Of a DNA stretch of 64,000 bases, positions 1 to 9,441 are shown piece after piece. The translations under genes and the position numbers were made by a program. Each line of letters opens with the position of its first letter. Position 1 is the first letter of the stretch. A model generated the notes under the pieces. It made no database searches, was not told the DNA's origin, and worked only from the letters and a program-made list of their open reading frames with translations. The stretch is from Gallionella sp. (GTDB lineage: Bacteria > Pseudomonadota > Gammaproteobacteria > Burkholderiales > Gallionellaceae), in the NCBI GenBank assembly GCA_030682375.1, contig JAUXOL010000015.1:124001-188000 (forward strand), read 5' to 3'.

Positions 1-981
1 GATACGGCGTGCAAGGACTGCGCCGATAAATGTAAATAGCAGCCCCAAGGCAAAGCCGACAAATAGAATTCGTTGCTGCAATGCTCGGGCAGGGGCAAAG
101 GCTGTCGCACTATCCTGACGTATCACTGCAGTCCAGCCCAAGCCGGGATATTCGCGATAACCGGAGTCGTGGGCGTAACCGACCAAGTACTCCTTGCCAT
201 TACGCCACTCATCGAGGAGCGACCCTTTATCCTTTTCGCTGCTGATGGCATTCCATGTTGCAGGGGCAAGTTCCCCTAATTGGCTTCGGGCCTTTTCTGG
301 GCCGGCCAGAACTAATCCGTCACGGCTTAACAGCAAGACTTCAATGTCTTTGGTTTGTTTGCTGTGCAGCGCTTCTTCAGCCCATTTCCAAAAAATGTGT
401 CCGCACAATACGCCCTGAAAAGTGCCATCCGAGCTGACGATAGGCGCAGCTACGTCTATTAGGTAGAACATCTCTCCAGTGGGGTTGGGCAACAACTTGG
501 CGAGAAGCAACGCATCGTGTACATCGCCAACATATGGCTTCTCCCGGGCTTGAGTGCACCATGGCCGCTTTATTAGATCCTTCCCTTCTAAATATTTGCC
601 GGTTCCAACCGAGCCGATGCCATTTCTATCGCATATTCCCACCCAGGCATAGGAGTCAAAGGTTTGTTGCAACTTTTCGAGGACATTGCGTTTGCGCTCG
701 ATGGAAACAGACGGGGCACTTATATCTTCAAGAGAAGCGACTATTTGAATTTCTCGGTAACGCTCAAACATGCCTCGATCTAGAACATCAACGATGCTTT
801 TAGCTCTCCGCATAAAACTCTCGCCTTGCTCCCGTTCAATTTGCTGCCTGCTGATATCGGCAGCATAGAAACCGAGGACAATTGACAGGAGAATTGTGAT
901 GGCCGCAGTTGCATAGCTAATCTGGGATACCAAACTGTGGCGTGGATTGAGTTTAGTGAGCCAATTGGATTTGATAGTCAT
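1..981 (-). CDS. dCache-type membrane sensor, N-terminal part (runs off left edge)
   Basis: An uninterrupted reading frame of 327 codons begins at the ATG at 981 and is still open at base 1. Residues about 21-41 form a first membrane segment (ITILLSIVLGFYAA). About 260 residues of extracytoplasmic domain follow, with dCache-like features: FDSYAWVGICDRNG, then GKYLEGKDLIKRPW, then VAAPIVSSDGTFQGVL and a second lobe ending YPGLGWTAVIRQD. A second membrane segment lies at about 305-325 (FVGFALGLLFTFIGAVLARR). This is the layout of a receptor with a periplasmic double-Cache ligand domain. A HAMP plus an output domain (GGDEF, kinase or chemotaxis MA) should lie beyond the left edge; which one cannot be seen. 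The neighbourhood is rich in c-di-GMP genes, so a diguanylate cyclase output is a reasonable guess. Confidence 0.8.
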   Translation of the reverse strand, partial: MTIKSNWLTKLNPRHSLVSQISYATAAITILLSIVLGFYAADISRQQIEREQGESFMRRAKSIVDVLDRGMFERYREIQIVASLEDISAPSVSIERKRNVLEKLQQTFDSYAWVGICDRNGIGSVGTGKYLEGKDLIKRPWCTQAREKPYVGDVHDALLLAKLLPNPTGEMFYLIDVAAPIVSSDGTFQGVLCGHIFWKWAEEALHSKQTKDIEVLLLSRDGLVLAGPEKARSQLGELAPATWNAISSEKDKGSLLDEWRNGKEYLVGYAHDSGYREYPGLGWTAVIRQDSATAFAPARALQQRILFVGFALGLLFTFIGAVLARRI

Positions 982-1051
982 GCCTTTTCCCTGCGGTATT
1001 TCTTGATTGGCTTCTTATTGCCTGCGATTGGGCAAAGAGATTCTGATGGTG

Positions 1052-2368
1052 CTATACGTTTCTCTGCCTAAGCATTTCTCGCGTAATGAGTGTTATTCCA
1101 TTTGCGCTCACGTGGAAGAATTTGCGGTCTTCTTCCGGGTCAATTCCAACGACTAGTCCTGCTGGTATCTTGCAGTTCTTGTCGACGATGACGCGTTTTA
1201 GAATGGCACCCTCTCCAATCTCGACATTGGGCAGCAATACGGAATCCTCTACCGTGGAGTAGCAGCTGATTCGGACATTGGAAAAAAGTAGCGAACGATA
1301 GACCGTTGCACCGCTGATGATGCAGCCGCCAGATACAAGTGAATCGATAGCAGAGCCCCGCTTCCCGTCTTCGTCCAGAATGAATTTGGCTGGGGGCAAT
1401 TGTAGTTGCCGAGTCCAAATCGGCCACACCTCGTCGTACATATCCAAATCGGGAATAACCTTGGTCAGTTCCATGTTGGCTTCCCAGTATGAGTCGATGG
1501 TGCCAACATCGCGCCAGTATGGTGGGTTCCCGTTGTCTGAACCTACGCAGCATTGGGCGAAGCTTTGCGCATAGACGCGATACTTCGTTACCAGGTAGGG
1601 GATTATATCTTTGCCAAAGTCATGGCTTGACTTCGAATCGGCCGCGTCGCGGATCAATTGTTCAAAGAGGAATTTTGTGTTGAATACATAAATCCCCATG
1701 CTTGCTAGAGCGACTCCTGGCTTGTCTGGAATAGATGCGGGTTGTGTCGGCTTCTCTGTGAATTGGACGACGCGAGAATCTCCGTCAATATCCATAACGC
1801 CGAATGCGGTCGCATCCGCGAGCGGAACCTCGAGGCAGGCTACGGTCATGTCGGCGCACTTTTCTACATGGAAGGCTATCAGCTTGCCGTAGTCCATCTT
1901 GTATACGTGGTCGCCGGCCAGAATCAGAACGAACTCTGGATCATTCTCGCGCAGAATATCGAGATTCTGGTAGACCGCGTCGGCAGTTCCCTGATACCAG
2001 TCTTCTTCATTGACGCGTTGTTGCGCGGGTAATATGTCAACAAATTCGCCAAACTGACCATTCAGGAATGACCAGCCTCGTTGGATATGCTTGATTAGGC
2101 TGTGCGCTTTGTATTGCGTCGCTATGCTAATTCGTCTGATGCCGGAATTGACGCAATTAGATAGAACGAAATCGACAATCCGGAATTTTCCGCCGAACGG
2201 GACGGCGGGCTTGGCGCGGTTATCGGTAAGCTGATACAGACGACTGCCGCGACCGCCAGCCAGCACCATTGCATAAGTATTTTTGGTTAAGCGGCTGATG
2301 AAACGCTGCCCATGGTCACCATCATGAACATGATGAGTGCTCTGTATATTGCCCGATCCGGTTTTCAT
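1052..2368 (-). CDS. glgC: glucose-1-phosphate adenylyltransferase
   Basis: Makes ADP-glucose from glucose-1-phosphate and ATP, the committed step of bacterial glycogen synthesis in the cytoplasm. The 438 residues fit the family. The nucleotidyltransferase signature GGRGSRLYQLTDNRAKPAVP is at about 38-57, followed by the YQGTADAVYQN substrate motif, LAGDHVYKMDY (catalytic Asp region) and a C-terminal left-handed beta-helix with hexapeptide-like repeats (SALVSGGCIISGATV-type). About 30 N-terminal residues precede the conserved core, so a slightly later start is possible. No other glg genes are adjacent, so it is probably a single transcription unit. It sits between signalling genes. Confidence 0.96.
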   Translation of the reverse strand: MKTGSGNIQSTHHVHDGDHGQRFISRLTKNTYAMVLAGGRGSRLYQLTDNRAKPAVPFGGKFRIVDFVLSNCVNSGIRRISIATQYKAHSLIKHIQRGWSFLNGQFGEFVDILPAQQRVNEEDWYQGTADAVYQNLDILRENDPEFVLILAGDHVYKMDYGKLIAFHVEKCADMTVACLEVPLADATAFGVMDIDGDSRVVQFTEKPTQPASIPDKPGVALASMGIYVFNTKFLFEQLIRDAADSKSSHDFGKDIIPYLVTKYRVYAQSFAQCCVGSDNGNPPYWRDVGTIDSYWEANMELTKVIPDLDMYDEVWPIWTRQLQLPPAKFILDEDGKRGSAIDSLVSGGCIISGATVYRSLLFSNVRISCYSTVEDSVLLPNVEIGEGAILKRVIVDKNCKIPAGLVVGIDPEEDRKFFHVSANGITLITREMLRQRNV

Positions 2369-2570
2369 GTGAACATCCCTGACTCGTGCGACCTAACGCT
2401 GTGAACGATATCGAGCGTTGTCGTTTATCTTTTTCCGTTGGCCTCATTCTACGCCTCAAAATTGAAGGAAATGCAGGACAATTTTAATTATTTTATCTCG
2501 CGTGCCGGATACGGCATTCGATCAGGCGGTTGAAGCGCCGGTGTCGTGTTCGGGCAGAGAGGACGTCGGA

Positions 2571-3122
2571 TCAGGGGGGGTGATGGGCAGGACAAACTCC
2601 ATATGTCACGGCGAAGGTCGATATCCGATGCTTCGCCGCAAGTTCGTCAGGTTCAATCCATACGTCTTTGATTTTTAGCTTGTTGCATAGGCTGCACCTG
2701 ATAAAAGTATGCCTCCCTCTTTGCGACATGCGCTCAAAGTGAATGGGGTAAGGACGCTCTTTGGTTGAAAGAGTATCGTTGCTGATCCTTAGGTTGCCAT
2801 CGATGAGAGGCAGTATCTCCATGCGCATCCAGCGTTTTACGAAGGGAGAATCGCAGCGGTATTCCAATGTGGTTGCTTGATTGTTAGATCTAGCCTTATT
2901 GAATATATTTTCCCAATACTGTTTAGTCGATTTTCCGCTAACGAAATCCAGTAGCGGTCTTCCGATTACCTCGGCACAGGATAAGTCGCCCCCATTATTT
3001 TCGGAGGCAAAGCCATCCCACTCTTGATTGAGTTCGACAATCAGGTTCTCGGAGTTGATTAGATAAATAACGGGCATGGAATATTTCGTATTTGTGTGGA
3101 TCCCCACCAGAGGGCGATTCAT
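2571..3122 (-). CDS. PAS-domain protein with C-terminal Cys-rich motif
   Basis: A 183-residue protein. Residues about 15-110 look like a PAS fold (VIYLINSENLIVELNQEWDG near the start, then IGRPLLDFVSGKSTKQYW). The C-terminal ~45 residues carry RCSLCNKLKIKDVWIEP and end in YGVCPAHHPP. This resembles the CxxC...GxCPxC tail known from many PAS kinases and response regulators, but here the last cysteine of the CPxC pair is a histidine (CPAH), giving a possible C-C-C-H metal site. No kinase, GGDEF or DNA-binding domain is present, so it is probably a small signal-sensing or adaptor protein. It is divergent from the periplasmic-sensor operon starting at 3403. The function is not known. Confidence 0.75.
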   Translation of the reverse strand: MNRPLVGIHTNTKYSMPVIYLINSENLIVELNQEWDGFASENNGGDLSCAEVIGRPLLDFVSGKSTKQYWENIFNKARSNNQATTLEYRCDSPFVKRWMRMEILPLIDGNLRISNDTLSTKERPYPIHFERMSQRGRHTFIRCSLCNKLKIKDVWIEPDELAAKHRISTFAVTYGVCPAHHPP

Positions 3123-3402
3123 TTTGCTATTTCCACTTTCTGCAGTGTGCTACATTAACAAAAATTATTTCTTCGTTAACGGCGCGAAATATGACACCTA
3201 TCATTATCCTTTGATTATGGGATTGTATGGGTGTTCGCCATTTTCGCCATAACGCTGATTTGTAGTTTAACTACGACAGGTGGCGGTAATGGTTTCTACG
3301 AATCTCTCATCGTTCGGTTCGTCCATTGGGCGTGCTGATCTGATGCAAGCCGCATTTAATGGATGCGCTGAAGCGAATCCGACGTTTCGGAAGATATTTA
3401 CA

Positions 3403-5388
3403 ATGGCCGCGCGGTGCAACGCTCGCTGGCTTTTGATATTCGCCTGCTTCGCTTTGGCCCCATCTGCATACGCTGGCGTATCGCCTCAAAGCAATGAAGT
3501 GCACCTGCAGTTAAGGTGGCATCATCAATTTCAGTTTGCTGGCTATTACGCCGCCTTGGAGAAAGGCTTTTATAAGGATGAGGGCCTGAATGTCCAGATC
3601 CACGCCGGAGATCCGACCCATCAGCCTGTGCCGGAGGTTCTGGCTGGCCGGGCCCAATATGCAGAAGGGAACAGCGAGGTTCTCTATCAGCGCTTGCAGG
3701 GCAAGCCCCTCGTTGCGTTAGCCGCAATATTTCAGCACTCTCCGTCAGTATTATTGACTCGACGTTCGTCACACATTCATACGCTGCATCAACTGGTTGG
3801 AAAGACCGTCATGCTCATGAACAAAAATGAGGATGCCGATTTTCTGGCGATGTTTCTCAGCGAGGGCATTCCCCTGTCGAAGGTGAATATTCTTTCGAGC
3901 AGCTATGATATCGAGGATCTGATTTCTGGCAGAGTCGATGCTTTCAATTCGTACTCGACTAACGAGCCATACTATCTCAATAAGCGCGAAATCCCGTACG
4001 AAGTCATAGAGCCTAGCGCTTATCGGATAGATTTCTATAGTGACATTTTGTTCACGTCAGAGTCCGAGCTTGAAAAGCACCCGAAGAGAGTTGAAGCGAT
4101 GCGCCGAGCCAGTTTAAAGGGGTGGCGCTATGCAATGGATAACCCGGAAGAGATCATCGATCTGCTGATCAATAAATATCACGTAGAGAAGACGCGGGAT
4201 CACTTGCGGTTCGAAGCGGCCGAAATGAGGAAGCTGATCTTTCCGGATCTTATTGAGATCGGCCATATGAATCCGGGCAGATGGAAGCACATGGCGGATA
4301 GTTTTGTAAAAGCGGGATTGGCGGAACCCGGTTATTCGCTTGATGACTTTATTTATGACACTACGCCCAAGCCCATGCCGGATTGGGTTGCGCCTGCATT
4401 CTCCGGCATACTTTTAATACTGCTATCAATTTCTTCAGTAGCCGTTTATTTGATTCGATTGAATAAACGCATCGCGATGACAAAGCAATCGCTGGCTCAG
4501 AGTGAAGAGCGCCTGAGACTGGCGCTTGGCACTGCCAAGCAAGCTTGGTTTGATCTCGATCTAGTCACTGGCGAAGTAACCGTTAGTCCGGAGTATCCGA
4601 AAATCCTTGGATTTGATCCGGATACGTTTCGGAGCAGCCTGGAGGAGTGGCAAAACAATGTGCACCCGGATGATCGGGCAGCGGTCCTCGCGGCATTTGA
4701 TCAGTGCTTAATTAACGGGGGGCCTGTTTCGATGAGTTACCGTCGAAAGAATGGCTATGGCGAGTGGCGCTGGCTGCAATCCACAGGACAAATAATCAAA
4801 TGGGGAGATCAACATCAGCCTCTGCGGATGGTTGGTATCCATGCGGACATTTCCGAACGGAAGTGTTTTGAGAGAAAATTGGAAGAGCAGGCACACATAG
4901 ATTATCTGACGGGGCTTGCTAATCGCAGATATTTTTCCGAGTTGGCTGAGGCGGAGTTGCAGCGTTCTGTCCGATATGGTCGAGCGATGTCGTTGTTGAT
5001 ACTGGATATCGATCACTTCAAGGCGATTAACGACAATTTTGGGCATAAAGTGGGCGATGAGATTCTTCAGCGTCTTGCGGCGGTGTGCAGAAATACGCTT
5101 CGGGAGGTCGATGTCATCGGGCGTTGGGGAGGGGAGGAATTCGCGATTCTATTGCCCGAGACGGATGAAGATAGATCGGTAGAGGTTGCTGAGCGGCTGC
5201 GCTATGCCCTTTCTGTCGAAAAGTTTTCCCCGGTCGATGAGCCCCATCTCGGATTTACCGTGTCGATTGGGTGCGTGACTCGTACTGCGCAATATGGCGA
5301 TTTGGATGCGCTCTTTATACAAGCAGACAGAGCGCTTTATACGGCCAAGAATTCGGGTCGAAATAAGGTGGTTGTGGCAGACTGTTAG
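3403..5388 (+). CDS. NMT1/THI5-like periplasmic sensor, PAS and GGDEF diguanylate cyclase
   Basis: Predicted c-di-GMP synthase with a periplasmic binding-protein sensor. The start at 3403 is chosen because it places a clean signal peptide (MAARCNARWLLIFACFALAP, cleavage after AYA) at the N-terminus; a GTG at 3280 would add 41 non-secretory residues. After the signal peptide comes an NMT1/THI5-like domain (LQLRWHHQFQFAGYYAALEK, with GFYKDEGLNV), the fold that binds pyrimidine or thiamine-precursor ligands in ABC systems. A membrane helix lies at about residues 335-355, then a PAS domain with PAC (MVGIHADISERK) and a C-terminal GGDEF domain with an intact RWGGEEFAI signature near residue 575. 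It is followed 88 bp downstream by a second periplasmic binding protein and a GGDEF-EAL protein, probably one operon. Confidence 0.9.
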   Translation: MAARCNARWLLIFACFALAPSAYAGVSPQSNEVHLQLRWHHQFQFAGYYAALEKGFYKDEGLNVQIHAGDPTHQPVPEVLAGRAQYAEGNSEVLYQRLQGKPLVALAAIFQHSPSVLLTRRSSHIHTLHQLVGKTVMLMNKNEDADFLAMFLSEGIPLSKVNILSSSYDIEDLISGRVDAFNSYSTNEPYYLNKREIPYEVIEPSAYRIDFYSDILFTSESELEKHPKRVEAMRRASLKGWRYAMDNPEEIIDLLINKYHVEKTRDHLRFEAAEMRKLIFPDLIEIGHMNPGRWKHMADSFVKAGLAEPGYSLDDFIYDTTPKPMPDWVAPAFSGILLILLSISSVAVYLIRLNKRIAMTKQSLAQSEERLRLALGTAKQAWFDLDLVTGEVTVSPEYPKILGFDPDTFRSSLEEWQNNVHPDDRAAVLAAFDQCLINGGPVSMSYRRKNGYGEWRWLQSTGQIIKWGDQHQPLRMVGIHADISERKCFERKLEEQAHIDYLTGLANRRYFSELAEAELQRSVRYGRAMSLLILDIDHFKAINDNFGHKVGDEILQRLAAVCRNTLREVDVIGRWGGEEFAILLPETDEDRSVEVAERLRYALSVEKFSPVDEPHLGFTVSIGCVTRTAQYGDLDALFIQADRALYTAKNSGRNKVVVADC

Positions 5389-5476
5389 TAGTCCCACAGG
5401 TGCCATGAGGGACGTATGGGAATTGCAGAATATATTTTCACTTGGTGTTGCGGTCCGCGGTGGCAAGGAGAAGAAG

Positions 5477-6487
5477 ATGATGAGCTTATTTAAATCGTTC
5501 CTTGGTTATTTGATTCTATGGATGGCGGCTATTGCGATGCCGATCCATGTCGCTCATGCGGCAACCGATCCTCGCTCTCCCGTGAATATTGAAAATAAAA
5601 GGATTGCTTATCTGGTCTCGGATATTCGAATCCCATTTTGGAGAATTATGTCGGGCGGGGTGAAGCGCTCTGCAAATTCATTGGGATATAAAGCTGAAAT
5701 CTATAGTAGCGATAATGATCCCAAAAGGGAGTTGGAATTCTTGGTTGGTGCGATTAAGGGGCAAGTTTCCGGGATCGTCGTCTCTCCGACCACTTCATCA
5801 GCTTGTGCGACGATTCTCAAGCTCGCCAATGCGGCCGGCATTCCTGTCGTGATCGCCGATATCGGAACCGACGGCGGCGACTATGTCTCGTATATCTCTT
5901 CCGACAACAGAGCGGGAGCATACGAGATAGGAAAAGTATTAGTCGAGAAGATGCGTGCGCGCGGATATGACAAAGGACGGGTGGGAATCATCGCAATCCC
6001 GCAGAAGCGTCTCAATGGGCAAGCGCGGACAGCCGGATTCATGCGAGCCCTGGATGAGGCGGGTATTAAGGGCGCGGACATAAGGCAACAAGTTACCTTT
6101 TCGGATGAGGAGACCTATCAATACAGCAAGGAGATGATTTCCAAGTACCCGGATCTGCGGGCGATATGGCTGCAAGGTTCAGATAGATACAAGGCCGCAC
6201 TCCGAGCCATAGCCGATGCCGGGAAAATGAATGAAATCCTGTTGGCGACCTTCGATGCCGAGCCTGAGTTCTTGAGGCTCATTCCCCAAGGGGTTCTGGT
6301 CGGAGCCGCGATGCAGCAACCTTACCTGATGGGGCAAGAGGCGGTGCGGGCGCTGGATGGGCACTTGAAGGGGGGGGAGGTTGCGAAGCAGATACAGCTA
6401 CCTGTGCTTTCCGTATCCCCTGAGAATATCGGTCGGCAGATGCCAATCATCAAACGGAACGTTCTGGGTATCGAAAGGGCGGATTGA
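5477..6487 (+). CDS. periplasmic sugar-binding-like protein (Peripla_BP_4 / TorT-like)
   Basis: A 336-residue secreted binding protein. The ATG at 5477 has AAGGAG six bases upstream and gives a signal peptide (MMSLFKSFLGYLILWMAAIA, cleavage near HAHA). The mature part has the type I periplasmic-binding fold: IAYLVSDIRIPFWRIMSGGV at the start, GIVVSPTTSSACATILKLAN, GIPVVIADIGTDGG, and QGSDRYKAALRAIADAG late in the sequence. No ABC permease or ATPase is nearby. Its stop codon overlaps the start of the GGDEF-EAL gene by one base (TGATG), which implies translational coupling. It is therefore most likely a periplasmic ligand sensor that docks on the membrane c-di-GMP protein, as TorT does with TorS. 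That role is inferred from context. Confidence 0.88.
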   Translation: MMSLFKSFLGYLILWMAAIAMPIHVAHAATDPRSPVNIENKRIAYLVSDIRIPFWRIMSGGVKRSANSLGYKAEIYSSDNDPKRELEFLVGAIKGQVSGIVVSPTTSSACATILKLANAAGIPVVIADIGTDGGDYVSYISSDNRAGAYEIGKVLVEKMRARGYDKGRVGIIAIPQKRLNGQARTAGFMRALDEAGIKGADIRQQVTFSDEETYQYSKEMISKYPDLRAIWLQGSDRYKAALRAIADAGKMNEILLATFDAEPEFLRLIPQGVLVGAAMQQPYLMGQEAVRALDGHLKGGEVAKQIQLPVLSVSPENIGRQMPIIKRNVLGIERAD

Positions 6488-9351
6488 TGCAAAAGCCGAA
6501 GTTCAACATCTCGCACACCTCGCTGTACGCAACGCTCGGAATCATCGTTGTTTCGGCAGTCTTGGCCATCCTGTCAGCCAATGCTGCGTATCTCTACGTG
6601 ACGACAAAAGTCAGCATGATCGAGCAGATGAAATCGGATTCCAGCCTAAGCATAAAAACGCTGCGGGACAATATCGCCGGACTGATCGCTTCTTACGCCG
6701 TCAATGAATATGAAAAGTTGGTGCTTCACGAGATGGAGCGCCATGATTACCAGGCCATCATTGTCGAGGACTACAACCTGGGAAAGATATTGGGGGGGGG
6801 AGCATCCAGCAGCGGGAAGATCCGTAACGACAACGGACTGATCGTCGATTTCGACGCCCAAAATCCAGATCAGCGAAAATCGATCGACCGGAGTTTCCAT
6901 GCTGATAAATACGATGTTATCGATGATTCTGGGCAAAAAATAGCCGTCATCAATATCTACATGTCGGATCGCAAGATCGGGGATGAGCTCGACAAGATCA
7001 TCGCGAACACTATCAGTAACGCAGTCGGGATATCCCTCCTGTTGATTTTGTCTCTTTTTTTGGGCATACGTCGTTTTATCCTGCGCCCATTGGACAAGAT
7101 AGATAGAGCGATCAGGAATTGCGATGCGGACGGCATCCCGTTGGAAATGATCCCGCTACAAGGTCCTCTCGAAATTGCCGGATTGTCCCGGACGATGAAC
7201 GGGATGATAGCTTCCATACGAGAATCCAGAGCCATCCAGATCGATCAGCAGAAACTGCTGCTCGAGCGCAAGGAGGCATTGCGGGAATCTGAGCACAAAT
7301 TGGATGCCATTCTGCAGACCGTGATTGATGGAATCGTCACAGTCGATCTGTCCGGTCAAATTACCTATTCGAATCCCGCCGCGCTCGATATTCTCAAGAT
7401 CAATAAGGACGAAATAACAGGAAGGTATTTTCAGAGCAATGAATGGCGGCAAGTCGACGAATCGGGCAAGCCCTTTCCGCTTGAGCAACTGCCGCTGGCA
7501 ATCGCATTGCGGGATAAGCAGGCGGTCGCGGAAGTCGAGCACGGGATCATTGATTCCGGGGGGACGTTGAAATGGCTGTCCGTGAATGCTGCCCCGTTGT
7601 TCGGCGACAACGGCCAGCTTACCGGGGGCGTTGCAAGTTTCAGAGATGTCACCGAGCGCAAGCAGGCCGATGCGAAGCTGCAGCAATTCAAGCTGGCCCT
7701 GGATACCACCCGCGACGGTTTTTGGATTCTCGACTCGAAGGGTTTCTTGCTGGAAGTCAATCAGGCTTATGCAGATATCGTGGGATATGGTGTCGACGAG
7801 TTGCACGGCATGCATATTAGCCAGCTGGATGTGATGGAGCAGTCTAGCGGAGAGGCAGAGGCGCATATCGCCAAAGTCATGGAATTCGGATACGACGCAT
7901 TTGAGACACGTCACCGGCATAAGGATGGCAGCGAGATCGATATCGAGGTCTCTACTTCGTACGAGCCGGTGTCGCAGAATTTCGTGGCGTTCTGCCGCGA
8001 TATCCGCGCGCGGAAAGAAGCGGAGAAGCAGATCGCCAATCTGGCGTTTTACGATCCATTGACTGGCCTCCCTAACCGTCGGCTACTTCAGGATAGGCTC
8101 AGTCAGTCAGTGATCCACAATGATCGTCATAACAAGAAGAGCGCACTTCTGTTCGTCGATCTGGATAACTTCAAGTCCGTGAACGATACGCTTGGTCATG
8201 ACGTCGGCGATCAACTGTTGCAGCAGGCGGCCCAGCGCCTTTTGGCATGCGTTCGTGCCGGGGATACGGTAGCCCGCTCGGGCGGGGATGAATTCGTGGT
8301 GATCCTCCATGATCTCAGCGCGGACCCTATCGATACGGCATCTCGGGCCGGTCAGGTGGGGGAAAAGATGCTTGAAGCCCTTAATCAGCCTTATCAATTG
8401 GGCGGTCATGAATGCCTCAGTTCATCAAGCATCGGTCTCACCTTGTTCGGTGGCGAGAGGAAGCCGGTCGAGGAAATGCTCAGGCAGGCCGATATCGCGA
8501 TGTATCAGGCCAAGAAATTCGGGCGAAATACCTTGCGCTTCTTCGATCCCCAGATGCAGGAATCCATCAATTCCAATGTTGCCCTGGAGCGCGAATTGCG
8601 TGCTGCTGTCGAAGGAAACGAATTCCAGCTGTACTTTCAGGTTCAGGTCGACCGAAATTCGAATCCGATCGGGGCGGAAGCACTTATTCGCTGGATCAGC
8701 CCCGAGCGAGGCTTTGTTTCGCCGGCCGAATTCATTCCGATGGCCGAAGACTCCGGGCTGATCATTCCCATCGGCAATTGGGTGATCGAGTCCGCCTGCG
8801 AACAGCTGAGCGCCTGGCAGCAGCATGCGGCGACATGCGAGCTAACCCTTGCCGTGAATGTCAGTGCAAAACAATTCCGCCGGGGAGATTTCGTCTCGCA
8901 GGTTCAGGCTGCAATCGATCGTTATCGGATCGATCCTAAGCTACTCAAGCTGGAACTTACAGAAAGCATTCTGCTGGAGAGTGTGGCCGACACCATTTAT
9001 ACGATGAATGAACTTAAAGGAGTCGGGGTGAGGCTCTCCCTGGACGATTTCGGAACCGGCTATTCCTCATTGCAATATCTGAAGCGTTTGCCGCTCGATC
9101 AGGTCAAGATAGATCAATCATTTGTTCGGGACATTATCACCGACAGCAACGACAAGGCGATTGTGCGCACCATCATTTCCATGGCCTCCAACCTGAATCT
9201 GGATGCGATTGCCGAAGGTGTGGAGACGGAGGCTCAGCGGCAATTGTTGCTGAAAAAAGGGTGCAGGCATTTCCAGGGATATTTCTTTGGCAAGCCGATG
9301 CCGATCGAACAGTTCGAAGTTTCGTTGCAAAGCCTTTATTCGCGCTTATAG
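6487..9351 (+). CDS. membrane PAS-PAS-GGDEF-EAL c-di-GMP turnover protein
   Basis: A 954-residue inner-membrane protein. TM1 is at about residues 14-38 and TM2 at about 175-197, enclosing a ~135-residue periplasmic sensor region that could contact the binding protein encoded just upstream. TM2 is followed by a HAMP-like linker (RRFILRPLDKIDRAI), two PAS/PAC modules (each ending VTERK- or IRARKE-like), a GGDEF domain with intact SGGDEF near residue 598, and an EAL domain with intact EALIRW near 731 and DDFGTGYSSLQYL later. Both catalytic signatures are complete, so the protein could both make and degrade c-di-GMP; which activity dominates cannot be told. The ATG at 6487 overlaps the upstream stop by one base. 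Confidence 0.93.
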   Translation: MQKPKFNISHTSLYATLGIIVVSAVLAILSANAAYLYVTTKVSMIEQMKSDSSLSIKTLRDNIAGLIASYAVNEYEKLVLHEMERHDYQAIIVEDYNLGKILGGGASSSGKIRNDNGLIVDFDAQNPDQRKSIDRSFHADKYDVIDDSGQKIAVINIYMSDRKIGDELDKIIANTISNAVGISLLLILSLFLGIRRFILRPLDKIDRAIRNCDADGIPLEMIPLQGPLEIAGLSRTMNGMIASIRESRAIQIDQQKLLLERKEALRESEHKLDAILQTVIDGIVTVDLSGQITYSNPAALDILKINKDEITGRYFQSNEWRQVDESGKPFPLEQLPLAIALRDKQAVAEVEHGIIDSGGTLKWLSVNAAPLFGDNGQLTGGVASFRDVTERKQADAKLQQFKLALDTTRDGFWILDSKGFLLEVNQAYADIVGYGVDELHGMHISQLDVMEQSSGEAEAHIAKVMEFGYDAFETRHRHKDGSEIDIEVSTSYEPVSQNFVAFCRDIRARKEAEKQIANLAFYDPLTGLPNRRLLQDRLSQSVIHNDRHNKKSALLFVDLDNFKSVNDTLGHDVGDQLLQQAAQRLLACVRAGDTVARSGGDEFVVILHDLSADPIDTASRAGQVGEKMLEALNQPYQLGGHECLSSSSIGLTLFGGERKPVEEMLRQADIAMYQAKKFGRNTLRFFDPQMQESINSNVALERELRAAVEGNEFQLYFQVQVDRNSNPIGAEALIRWISPERGFVSPAEFIPMAEDSGLIIPIGNWVIESACEQLSAWQQHAATCELTLAVNVSAKQFRRGDFVSQVQAAIDRYRIDPKLLKLELTESILLESVADTIYTMNELKGVGVRLSLDDFGTGYSSLQYLKRLPLDQVKIDQSFVRDIITDSNDKAIVRTIISMASNLNLDAIAEGVETEAQRQLLLKKGCRHFQGYFFGKPMPIEQFEVSLQSLYSRL

Positions 9352-9441
9352 AAATTCTGAAGCTCTTGATGGCAGCACTCAGGCAAGGTCTGGATAGTTT
9401 GGTGGAAGTGAACAAGGGCCGGGATCGGGGCCGACCTTCGT

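Noticed and set aside
3280..3402. Upstream GTG start for the NMT1-PAS-GGDEF gene
   Set aside because: It would place 41 residues before a clear signal peptide; the ATG at 3403 fits a secreted sensor.
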